Source: Bacteroidota bacterium
GTDB lineage: Bacteria > Bacteroidota > Bacteroidia > Chitinophagales > Chitinophagaceae
DNA length: 64,000 nt
Reading direction: 5' to 3'
Assembly (NCBI GenBank): GCA_018267915.1
Contig: JAFDXN010000014.1
Span: forward strand, 1-64,000
Shown: positions 1 to 7,558 of the stretch, in pieces
Layout of the letters: the number at the start of each line of letters is the position of its first letter
Position numbering within the stretch: position 1 is the first letter of the stretch
Position numbers and translations under genes: made by a program
The notes under the pieces: generated by a model
The model's database searches: none
What the model was told of the DNA's origin: nothing
The model's input: only the letters and a program-made list of their open reading frames with translations

Positions 1-505
1 AGGGGTTGAATATGAATAACCACCGGTAAAACCGATGGATACACGGACGATCACACCCATGCAACCCCGATAGGGGTTGAATATGAATAACCACCGGTAA
101 AACCGATGGATACACGGACGATCACACCCATGCAACCCCGGCAGGGGTTGAATATGAATAACCACCGGCAAAACCGGTGGATACACGGACGATCACACAC
201 ATGCAACCCCGGCAGGGGTTGAATATGAATAACCACCGGCAAAACCGGTGGAGACACGGACGATCACACACATGCAACCCCGATAGGGGTTGAATACGAA
301 TAGCCACCGGTAAAACCGGTGGATACACGGACGATTACACACATGCAACCCCGATAGGGGTTGAATACGAATAGCCACCGGTAAAACCGGTGGATACACG
401 GACGATCACACACATGCAACCCCTATCGGGGTTGAATACGAATAACCACCGGTAAAACCGGTAGAGACATAGCGATCACACATGCAACCCCTATCGGGGT
501 TGAAT
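1..505. repeat. Tandem array of a 71-bp unit with two hairpins per unit
   Basis: Units begin at 1, 72, 143, 214, 285 and 356, followed by a shorter seventh unit of about 68 bp from 428. Each unit contains CCACCGG-TAAAA-CCGGTGG or a near version, and its junction with the next unit is a second palindrome, CAACCCC-GAT-AGGGGTTG. Some junctions read GGC in the loop. The last two junctions carry the loop in inverted orientation (CCCCTATCGGGG instead of CCCCGATAGGGG). Copies differ by a few substitutions, for example T/C in TGAATATGAA against TGAATACGAA. A lone copy of the junction palindrome sits at 17729-17745. No coding capacity is credible, since 71 is not a multiple of three. Confidence 0.95.
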
Positions 506-536
506 ATGTCATAATACGAATATCCCCTTCACGCCT

Positions 537-544
537 TATTTTTG
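537..544 (+). promoter_or_regulatory. -7 promoter element TATTTTTG of the methyltransferase gene
   Basis: Matches the Bacteroidota -7 consensus TAnnTTTG and ends 17 nt before the ATG at 562. No convincing -33 TTTG is visible; the repeat array lies directly upstream. Confidence 0.55.
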
Positions 545-561
545 CCCTAATCTTTCACGGA

Positions 562-1296
562 ATGGAACATACCGATTGGTACGAGAACTGGTTCGGGTCG
601 CTTTATTATAAAATACTCTACCAGGACCGCGATGAACTGGAGGCCCAGGAGTTTACTGCCAACCTGCTTCGCTACCTGCAGCCCATGGCCGGCAGCACCA
701 TGCTCGATATTGCCTGCGGCGAGGGGCGTTTCGCGGTAGAGTTAGCTGAACATGGCTACGACCTCACAGGCATCGACATATCCCACCTGGCTATCGAGAA
801 AGCAAAAGCGCAGGAGAACGATCACCTGCATTTTTATGTGCACGATATGCGTTTCCCTTTTTACATCAACTATTTCGACTACGCTTTCAATTTCTTTACA
901 AGCTTTGGTTATTTCACGCGCGATCGCGATCACGTGCTGGCTGCTAAGTCCTTTGCAGCGGCCTTGAAAAAAAGCGGTATACTCGTGATCGACTACCTGA
1001 ACAAAGACCAGGTACTGGATAACTTCATACCGGAGGAAATTGTGCATCGTGGCAGCTACTCGTTTCACATTACCCGGAATGTTGAGCGCAATCACATATT
1101 GAAAACAATAGAATTTACTGACGCGGACAATAAGCCGCGCAGGTACACGGAGAGCGTTGCAGCTTTTTCATTGTCAGATTTTATACGGATATTTAAGCAG
1201 GCAGGACTGTCGTTGACAGGCACATTTGGCAATTATAAGCTCGATGTGTATGACCCGCTCACATCACCACGCATGATAATGGTGTTCAAAAAATAA
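562..1296 (+). CDS. Class I SAM-dependent methyltransferase
   Basis: A 244-residue soluble protein. Residues about 48-70 hold the Rossmann SAM-binding motif I (LDIACGEGRFAVELA) followed by an acidic motif II (LTGIDIS), typical of class I methyltransferases of the Methyltransf_25/11 type. The substrate cannot be told from sequence; small-molecule methylation is the usual assignment for this length. The ATG at 562 follows a TAnnTTTG element by 17 nt. A PAP2-type phosphatase gene starts 3 nt after its stop, so the two are probably co-transcribed. Confidence 0.85.
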   Translation: MEHTDWYENWFGSLYYKILYQDRDELEAQEFTANLLRYLQPMAGSTMLDIACGEGRFAVELAEHGYDLTGIDISHLAIEKAKAQENDHLHFYVHDMRFPFYINYFDYAFNFFTSFGYFTRDRDHVLAAKSFAAALKKSGILVIDYLNKDQVLDNFIPEEIVHRGSYSFHITRNVERNHILKTIEFTDADNKPRRYTESVAAFSLSDFIRIFKQAGLSLTGTFGNYKLDVYDPLTSPRMIMVFKK

Positions 1297-1299
1297 AGC

Positions 1300-1881
1300 T
1301 TGCAGTCGTTAAAAGACCTCATACTGTACTGGGACTATTCCATTTGGTATTACATGAATACCGAATGGCATACACCTTTACTCGATACCATCATACCCTT
1401 CCTGCGCAACCAATGGACCTGGGCGCCGCTATACCTTTTCCTGGCAATATTTATACCGCGCAGGTATGGGCGCAATGGGCTGATCTGGTGTGCGGCATTC
1501 ATCCTTGCCTTCGCGCTTTCCGATCAGTTCAGCGCACACCTCTTAAAGCCCATCTTTCACCGCACCCGCCCCTGCAATAATCCTTACCTGGCCGACATCA
1601 TACATTGCATTGTGCCTTGCGGCGGCGGTTACAGCTTCCCATCTTCTCATGCTGCCAATCATTTTACGTTGGGCGTTTTCATGTCGGCAACATTAGGGCG
1701 CAATTATAAGTGGGTATGGCCCGCTGGCATCCTCTGGGCTATTGTTGTTTCTTACTCGCAGGTCTATGTCGGTGTGCACTTCCCGCTCGATGTAACAGTA
1801 GGTGGATTGATCGGAATAGTGATCGGCGGTCTCTCAGCATGGCTGATCAACATCCGCTTTGCCCTCGAGGCTAAACATTAG
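1300..1881 (+). CDS. PAP2-family membrane phosphatase
   Basis: A 193-residue integral membrane protein of the phosphatidic acid phosphatase type 2 family (lipid phosphatase or undecaprenyl-pyrophosphate phosphatase-like). All three active-site motifs are visible: KPIFHRTRP (K-x6-RP), PSSHAANHF (PSGH variant) and SQVYVGVHFPLD, where the arginine of the usual SR-x5-H-x3-D motif is glutamine. Five to six hydrophobic segments. The start is a TTG 3 nt after the stop of the methyltransferase gene, suggesting translational coupling; no better ATG exists upstream. The gene ends 7 nt before the convergent DUF4476 gene. Confidence 0.87.
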   Translation: MQSLKDLILYWDYSIWYYMNTEWHTPLLDTIIPFLRNQWTWAPLYLFLAIFIPRRYGRNGLIWCAAFILAFALSDQFSAHLLKPIFHRTRPCNNPYLADIIHCIVPCGGGYSFPSSHAANHFTLGVFMSATLGRNYKWVWPAGILWAIVVSYSQVYVGVHFPLDVTVGGLIGIVIGGLSAWLINIRFALEAKH

Positions 1882-1888
1882 CCCTGAA

Positions 1889-2704
1889 CTACTTCCTGCT
1901 ATCTATAAAATTGTCGAGGTCTTTCAGATAACTGCCTTTGGAAAAGGCACTGCCAAGCTTCCGGTAGTTCTCTTTATCAGTAGTTTCCGGGTAAGCCCAT
2001 TCTGCCAGTTCCAGCCTGCTGTCGTCGCCATTCAGCCAGCTCATCATTTTAGTTACCTGTTCCGTAGTGAACGACTTGCCTCTCAACTCCGTCTCCATGG
2101 TTTGCAGCTTCTCGTTGTCACCATCCTTACCCCTCACCATACTTTTTAATCCGTCCATATCGCCCTTCGACATAGCACCGGTGCCAAAGCTGCCAATGGC
2201 AGGCGCATTCGTATTGTCAGGGTTTCTATCGTCAGTTCGTCGGTCATCCGCATTACCGTTTGCATAAATATCATCCTGCGGCGGGGCCTGCTCTTCATAT
2301 TGCCTGTCGTCACGTTCATTGCCGTTACTGCGTTGCCGCTGGCTATAACTATATCGGCTGTCGCCATTGTCGGCCTCTTCATTTACCTGTATGTCGCCCG
2401 TATTGGGGTCTATCACGCATTCTGCATAGCTGCCTCGGTGCACTTTTACATAGCCCCTATACACCAGTTCACCTCTTCCTCCCTGGTCGCCGTCCAGCGC
2501 AAATACCTGCAGGTAATGTCTTCCCGCCGGCAGGTCACCGACGGTCAGCGAGGTGCCATGTTTATCAAAACGCCTGCCATCCAGCGCCACCCTCAGGTGT
2601 GAATTGTCTGCCAGGCGGACATGCAATGTACTCATGCCCCTCTGTGCAAAAAGTAAGGGTGTAAACGCGAAACTAAGCAGTGCGGTAAATATTACTTTTT
2701 TCAT
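1889..2704 (-). CDS. Exported DUF4476 domain protein
   Basis: About 271 residues from the ATG at 2704 (the longest frame starts 6 nt earlier at a GTG). A signal peptide (KKVIFTALLSFAFTPLLFAQ) is followed by a beta-rich segment (to about residue 110), a low-complexity hydrophilic linker rich in D, N, R and Q (about 110-170) and a C-terminal DUF4476 domain (about 175-270) with the helical pattern FTTEQVTKMMSWL. DUF4476 is common in Bacteroidota exported proteins and has no known activity. Probably periplasmic or surface-located. Confidence 0.8.
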   Translation of the reverse strand: MKKVIFTALLSFAFTPLLFAQRGMSTLHVRLADNSHLRVALDGRRFDKHGTSLTVGDLPAGRHYLQVFALDGDQGGRGELVYRGYVKVHRGSYAECVIDPNTGDIQVNEEADNGDSRYSYSQRQRSNGNERDDRQYEEQAPPQDDIYANGNADDRRTDDRNPDNTNAPAIGSFGTGAMSKGDMDGLKSMVRGKDGDNEKLQTMETELRGKSFTTEQVTKMMSWLNGDDSRLELAEWAYPETTDKENYRKLGSAFSKGSYLKDLDNFIDSRK

Positions 2705-2765
2705 AACCACTATGTGTTACTACTTAGAAACAACACTTGTGCCAAAGTTTAAACAAGCTTGAATT

Positions 2766-3503
2766 TTAACGAATAAGCAGTGCGCAAAGTATCCCCGTTG
2801 ATACTGCGGCGTTCAGCGACTCTGCCCCTCCCTTCCTTGGTATTGTAACCTTGTACCTGGCATGCTCTATGAGTTTGTCCGGTAGTCCCTTCGACTCATT
2901 GCCTATCATAATGATACCTGCTCCGAGCTGCGGCATATTATGAACATCTTCACCATGCAATGTGGCAGCTATTGCCGGCATTTTGGCATTTGAGATGAAC
3001 TGATCCAGTTCGGTTTCGTGGAGTTTAACACGCAAATGTCCACCCATAGCAGCCTGCACCACCTTAGGGTTGTATACATCAGCACAGTTGGGCGAGCACA
3101 GCACGTGGCCTATGCCAAACCAGTCGGCTATGCGAATGATCGTCCCCATGTTACCGGGGTCTTGTATTCCCTCCAGGGCTATGCACCATTCGTTTTCAGG
3201 CAGCTTTTCCACAGGTGCAGGCATATCCACCACCAATAGCACTTGGTTGGGCGTTTGCAGTGTCGATACCGCTTCCAGTTCGTGCGGCTCCACTATGCAT
3301 AACTGGGCCTCTTTATGTTTCGCGACGAGCGCTGCATGACTATCTGCCCAGTCCTGCACGGCTACGATCAACCGCACACCGGCCGCGGACTCCAGCCATT
3401 CACGGGCTATTTTGTCACCTTCCGCAATGAATACATTGTGTTCTTTGCGGTATTTTTGCTGGGTTAACGAGCGAATATATTTATTTTGCGCCTTGGATAA
3501 CAT
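2766..3503 (-). CDS. TrmH/SpoU-family RNA 2'-O-methyltransferase
   Basis: A 245-residue SPOUT-class RNA methyltransferase. The N-terminal part (1-95) resembles the substrate-binding domain of RlmB-like enzymes. The C-terminal knot domain carries the three family motifs: IQDPGNMGTIIRIADWFG, MIGNESKGLP and IPRKGGAESLNAAVSTGI. It probably methylates a ribose in rRNA or tRNA; the site is not predictable. The start codon lies 8 nt behind a TAGCTTTG element, so the mRNA may be nearly leaderless. Divergent from tamL. Confidence 0.9.
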   Translation of the reverse strand: MLSKAQNKYIRSLTQQKYRKEHNVFIAEGDKIAREWLESAAGVRLIVAVQDWADSHAALVAKHKEAQLCIVEPHELEAVSTLQTPNQVLLVVDMPAPVEKLPENEWCIALEGIQDPGNMGTIIRIADWFGIGHVLCSPNCADVYNPKVVQAAMGGHLRVKLHETELDQFISNAKMPAIAATLHGEDVHNMPQLGAGIIMIGNESKGLPDKLIEHARYKVTIPRKGGAESLNAAVSTGILCALLIR

Positions 3504-3511
3504 TCGGGATA

Positions 3512-3519
3512 CAAAGCTA
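3512..3519 (-). promoter_or_regulatory. -7 promoter element TAGCTTTG of the TrmH-family gene
   Basis: Reverse-strand match to TAnnTTTG, 8 nt upstream of the ATG at 3503, leaving almost no 5' leader. Confidence 0.55.
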
Positions 3520-3542
3520 TATTAATTGTCCTAACAAGCTAC

Positions 3543-5957
3543 ATGAGCCAAAGCAGATCAAAACATAACAATTATACGGTCCTGGCGCTTATTGCTTTGT
3601 TATCCCTCACCTGGTCTTCCTGCGACTCCACAAAACACCTGAAAGAAGGCGAATATCTGCTCCGCAGCAATACGGTGAAGCTAAAAACCGATGTACCCGT
3701 TAAGCACAAAAGCGATCTCCGCGACAACCTTAGCCGGATAATTGCCCAAAAGCCCAATACCTACGCCGTATTCGGCTACTGGCCCACCAAGGTATGGCTA
3801 TACAACCTGCGCTACAAGAAGTATGAAAAAGACACCGCCAACTTCCAGATCAGGTCCAAAACCGTAGAGAAACCCGTGGTCTACGACAGCACATCCCTGC
3901 GCCGTAGCGTGCAGAATATGAAGAGCTACATGTTCAACCAGGGCTTTTTTTATGCGCATGTTACCGACACAACAAAGTTCAAAGGCAAAAAAGCTTATGT
4001 AACTTACAATGTGGAGACGGGCACCAACTACGCCATCAACAAAGTAAACCTCGACGTCGACGATTCCACCGTTGCCGGTATCATCCACAGGAGCAGCAGA
4101 GAATCTGTCCTCGTTATCGGTGAGGATTTTTCGATGAACCAACTTGAAGCGGAGCGCAGCCGCATTACCAATCTCTTAAAGGACAACGGCTACTACAAAT
4201 TCTCTCAGGAAAGTATCAACTTCGTGATAGACACGGTGAATAAAGCAGCGCTACAGAATGCAGAGAACATTTTCGCAGGCGCCATGTCGGTACTGGAGCA
4301 AAAGAAAAAAGACCAGAAACCACCACTGGAGGTCAACATTATCATCCGCGCCGAAGACCCCTCCGAATACCGCAAGTATTACATCAACAGGATCACCGTT
4401 GTACCCGACTACAGCGACCGCCGCGACCTGCGCGACAGTACGATGATCGTAAAGAACATTGATAATGTCACCTTCCGTTACCGCAATTACTACGTGCGCT
4501 CACGCGTTATTCTTAAGCACATCTACCTGGAGAAAGGCCGCCTGTTTTCGCAATCTGATTACGAACAGACCCAAACCAAACTGACCGAGCTTGGCGTCTT
4601 CCGTTCCATCAATATCCGCTTCAGGGAAGACACATCGGCTGACAACCTGCTCAACTGCACCATACTTATGAACCGCAATAAGAAATTCGACTTCGGCACC
4701 AGCTACGAAGTGTCCAGCGGCTCAACCTATTTCCTTGGCAATACCCTCAGCTTCAGCGTGCGCGATAAGAACCTTGGCAAGGGCGCGAATCTCCTAAGCC
4801 TTTCCGTATCCGGCGGCCTTGAAACAGCTTATGACCAAAGCAGGTCCACCGATTTCTTTAGCCGTTTTTCCCTACTTAACAGGTACTACGGCGTCAACGC
4901 TAGCATCAACTTTCCCAAATTCATCGTGCCTTTCGCGGTGAACGGCAGCCGTCGCAACCTGCCTCGTACAATCATCAATGTGGGCACCAACTTCCAGGAC
5001 CGTATCAACTACTTCACCCTTACCAATACTACCGCCAGCCTCATCTACAACTTCCGCGAAACACGGGAAAAAACATGGGACATTTCCCCCGCTTTCGTCA
5101 ACATCATACGGCTGCCCCACATAGCCGATTCGTTCCAGGCCCGCCTGAACACTAATGAGTTCCTGCGCAACAGTTACCGCCCCACCTTTATCGAGGGTGA
5201 GAATATCGCCTATACCTTCACCGACCAGGAAAAGAAAAAAGGTCGCTCTTACTCTTACCTGCGCCTTGCTTTCGAAGAGGCAGGTGGTGTAATGAAAGGT
5301 ATCACCGCTCTGATCCCAGCCGTTGATAGCAGCTACTCCCAATACCTCAAGTTCGATTTCGATGCTCATCACTATTTCAAGCGCCGTCACTCCACAGTAG
5401 CGGTGCGCTTTTATGGTGGCATCGGCCTGCCTTACGATCATTCCACTACCCTGCCCTACATTAAGCAGTACTACGGCGGTGGCGCTTACAGCATCCGTGG
5501 CTGGCGCATCCGCCAGTTGGGCCCCGGCAGCTATTTCGATGCCTCCACGCTCAACAATACCAACAGCTTCATCGACCGCACCGGCGACATTAAGCTGGAG
5601 ATGAATGGAGAATATCGCTTCGATATCCTGCAGCTCTTTACGGGCGCTATCAAGTTCAATGGCGCTCTCTTCGCCGACGCAGGTAACATCTGGTTGGCAC
5701 GCGCCAGCGCCGACTACCCCGGAGGAGAATTTTCCTTTAGCACGTTGGGCCAGGACATAGCCGTGGCCTCAGGCGCCGGCATCCGTATGGACATTGCAGG
5801 GTTCTTCGTCATCCGTGTCGATGGAGCAATACCGGTCAAAAAGCCCTACATCTTCAATGGCAACGGCGGCTGGGTCTTTAATGAGTTCGCCTTTAACAAT
5901 CCTACCTGGCGCAGCAATAACATCATTCTCAATATCGCCATCGGTTACCCCTTCTAA
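3543..5957 (+). CDS. tamL: TamL: lipoprotein-type TamA/BamA-family outer-membrane assembly factor
   Basis: An 804-residue Omp85-superfamily protein. It begins with a type II signal peptide ending at LTWSSC, so Cys27 would be lipidated, followed by STKHLKEGEYLLRSN, the signature N-terminus of Bacteroidota TamL proteins. Residues about 40-410 are POTRA-like repeats; about 420-804 form the 16-strand barrel, with the Omp85 motif IRGWRIRQLGPG near residue 650 and a C-terminal aromatic (YPF). Known role of the family: works with TamB in outer-membrane biogenesis; in Flavobacterium a TamL-TamB complex has been described. No tamB gene lies next to it here. Divergent from the TrmH-family gene with a 39-bp intergenic region. 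Confidence 0.88.
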   Translation: MSQSRSKHNNYTVLALIALLSLTWSSCDSTKHLKEGEYLLRSNTVKLKTDVPVKHKSDLRDNLSRIIAQKPNTYAVFGYWPTKVWLYNLRYKKYEKDTANFQIRSKTVEKPVVYDSTSLRRSVQNMKSYMFNQGFFYAHVTDTTKFKGKKAYVTYNVETGTNYAINKVNLDVDDSTVAGIIHRSSRESVLVIGEDFSMNQLEAERSRITNLLKDNGYYKFSQESINFVIDTVNKAALQNAENIFAGAMSVLEQKKKDQKPPLEVNIIIRAEDPSEYRKYYINRITVVPDYSDRRDLRDSTMIVKNIDNVTFRYRNYYVRSRVILKHIYLEKGRLFSQSDYEQTQTKLTELGVFRSINIRFREDTSADNLLNCTILMNRNKKFDFGTSYEVSSGSTYFLGNTLSFSVRDKNLGKGANLLSLSVSGGLETAYDQSRSTDFFSRFSLLNRYYGVNASINFPKFIVPFAVNGSRRNLPRTIINVGTNFQDRINYFTLTNTTASLIYNFRETREKTWDISPAFVNIIRLPHIADSFQARLNTNEFLRNSYRPTFIEGENIAYTFTDQEKKKGRSYSYLRLAFEEAGGVMKGITALIPAVDSSYSQYLKFDFDAHHYFKRRHSTVAVRFYGGIGLPYDHSTTLPYIKQYYGGGAYSIRGWRIRQLGPGSYFDASTLNNTNSFIDRTGDIKLEMNGEYRFDILQLFTGAIKFNGALFADAGNIWLARASADYPGGEFSFSTLGQDIAVASGAGIRMDIAGFFVIRVDGAIPVKKPYIFNGNGGWVFNEFAFNNPTWRSNNIILNIAIGYPF

Positions 5958-5976
5958 GTATCTTAATACCAGCCTT

Positions 5977-6008
5977 TTTGCTTAAGCAGGGGCCTTTCCC
6001 TACCTTTG
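5977..6008 (+). promoter_or_regulatory. Complete Bacteroidota promoter of the arginase gene (TTTG-N20-TACCTTTG)
   Basis: A -33 TTTG (5977-5980), a spacer of exactly 20 nt and a -7 TACCTTTG (6001-6008). The -7 element ends 6 nt before the ATG at 6015, so the mRNA is probably leaderless. It also overlaps an upstream in-frame TTG at 6006 and rules that out as the start. Confidence 0.8.
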
Positions 6009-6014
6009 AGGCAT

Positions 6015-6962
6015 ATGCGTAATATCAAGATCATAGAAGTAAGGTCTGAAATAGGAGCAGGTACCAGGGGCGCCAGCCTCGGCATAGACGCTATCCGTAT
6101 TGCCGCCCTTGACTTTATGAGCAGCTTTTTCGTCAACTTCCCATCCGAGGTGGTGGAGACCGAGAACCGCCTGCTTTACGAACCCGTTGCATCGCCCTAC
6201 GCCAAGCGTATACAGGGCATCCTCACCATGTATGAGCGCGTTTCAAAAACCGTTTGCGACACGCTAAAGTCAGGTCTTTTCCCCCTCGTGCTTGCGGGCG
6301 ACCATAGCACCGCAGGCGGCACTATAGCGGGCATCCGCATGGCCAAACCCAAGAACCGCCTCGGCGTCATCTGGATAGATGCCCATGCCGATATGCACTC
6401 GCCCTACACCACTCCATCGGGCAATATGCATGGCATGCCGCTTTCCACGGCACTGGCCGAGGACAACCTCGATAACCAGGTACATAACCCCGATCAGCAT
6501 ACCATCGACCTTTGGAACAAGCTTAAAAACATAGGCAAGATCCAGCCCAAGATCCGCCCCGACGATATCGTGTTCATCGGCCTGCGCGACTTTGAAAAGG
6601 AAGAAGAATACCTCATCAAAAAATACGGCATCAAGGTGATCCCTGTGCAGGAAGTGCGCCGTAAAGGTGTGGAGAACGTAGTGCGCCAGGCCATGATGCA
6701 CCTCAGCAATTGCGACGATATCTATGTCTCTTTCGATGTAGATAGCCTCGATAGTTCCATATCGCGCGGCACGGGTACGCCTGTTAGCAATGGCCTGAAA
6801 GAAAAAGAAGCCGAGGATATGATCGCATCCATCATGCAGCACCACAAGATATGCTGCTTCGAGGTGACAGAGGTGAACCCCACCCTCGACAAAGAGAACA
6901 TGATGGCGGAGATCGCCTTCAATATCCTGCAGCGCAGCGTGAACCTGCTGCTGATGAACTAG
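6015..6962 (+). CDS. rocF: Arginase (ureohydrolase family)
   Basis: About 315 residues. The binuclear manganese site is complete: GDHSTAGG, WIDAHADMHSP and SFDVDSLDSS. The arginase-type substrate loop SGNMHGMPL follows the DAHAD motif, which separates it from agmatinase and formimidoylglutamase. Predicted reaction: L-arginine to L-ornithine and urea in the cytoplasm. The start is ATG 6015, because the upstream in-frame TTG lies inside the -7 element. Ends 7 nt before a convergent gene. A second ureohydrolase, formimidoylglutamase-like, lies at 38376-39386. Confidence 0.85.
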   Translation: MRNIKIIEVRSEIGAGTRGASLGIDAIRIAALDFMSSFFVNFPSEVVETENRLLYEPVASPYAKRIQGILTMYERVSKTVCDTLKSGLFPLVLAGDHSTAGGTIAGIRMAKPKNRLGVIWIDAHADMHSPYTTPSGNMHGMPLSTALAEDNLDNQVHNPDQHTIDLWNKLKNIGKIQPKIRPDDIVFIGLRDFEKEEEYLIKKYGIKVIPVQEVRRKGVENVVRQAMMHLSNCDDIYVSFDVDSLDSSISRGTGTPVSNGLKEKEAEDMIASIMQHHKICCFEVTEVNPTLDKENMMAEIAFNILQRSVNLLLMN

Positions 6963-6969
6963 GCTAGAT

Positions 6970-7461
6970 CTAACGGGTAATTACAAAACGCATGGGCCTG
7001 CCGGAAGCACCCGCGCCATTGTCCTGTTTGCGCAGGGAGATATCATCGAAATAGACAGTGTCGTTTTGCTTGCTGCGCTCGTATATCGACGTTGCGATAT
7101 TGGTACCTATAGTATCGCCCTGGCAGTACTCAGAGAGGTAATCGGGCATTATGATCAGCTTGCCTACGGAGTCTTCGTACAGGTTGCGCTCCACGTAGGT
7201 GAACATGAATCCCAGCACATTATACTTGTTGCCGGCCGAGTCCCTGGCAGTAAGGCCCTGGTGCAGCAGCTCGTCAAATTTAGCCTTCGGTATCGGCCCT
7301 CCTTTATATTGCGATTGCCCAAGGTACACAGGCACAAAATATACAGACGTATCCTTCTTCGCCGCGGCAGTTTTATTATCTGTCTTGGGGTTTTGCGCAA
7401 AGAGGCTCACTGCCACACACAGCAGCACCAGCACCCCTATTATATTTCCGCTACGCTTCAT
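6970..7461 (-). CDS. Exported protein of unknown function
   Basis: About 163 residues from the ATG at 7461; a longer frame begins at 7479, but the signal peptide MKRSGNIIGVLVLLCVAVSLFAQ starts at 7461. After cleavage comes a lysine/alanine/aspartate linker, then a compact beta-rich domain with VYFVPVYLGQSQYKGG and a C-terminal VYFDDISLRKQDNG strand pair. The last part loosely recalls the C-terminal beta domain of GldM-like proteins, but I do not recognise the family with confidence. It stands alone between convergent arginase and the upstream valS gene, 80 nt from each-strand neighbours. Confidence 0.65.
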   Translation of the reverse strand: MKRSGNIIGVLVLLCVAVSLFAQNPKTDNKTAAAKKDTSVYFVPVYLGQSQYKGGPIPKAKFDELLHQGLTARDSAGNKYNVLGFMFTYVERNLYEDSVGKLIIMPDYLSEYCQGDTIGTNIATSIYERSKQNDTVYFDDISLRKQDNGAGASGRPMRFVITR

Positions 7462-7558
7462 TGTACCTAAATATAACACGCAAAAAGTTAAGATAATAAT
7501 AAACCTGTTTTGTCATGTGAGTTGCTCCAACCTATTAACCTATCAACTTATCAACCTG

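Noticed and set aside
51..399. Three overlapping 68-residue minus-strand ORFs
   Set aside because: They are translations of the 71-bp tandem repeat in different frames and repeat themselves; no start or composition evidence for a protein.
1..505. CRISPR array
   Set aside because: Units are contiguous with no unique spacers between conserved repeats, and no cas genes are in the window.
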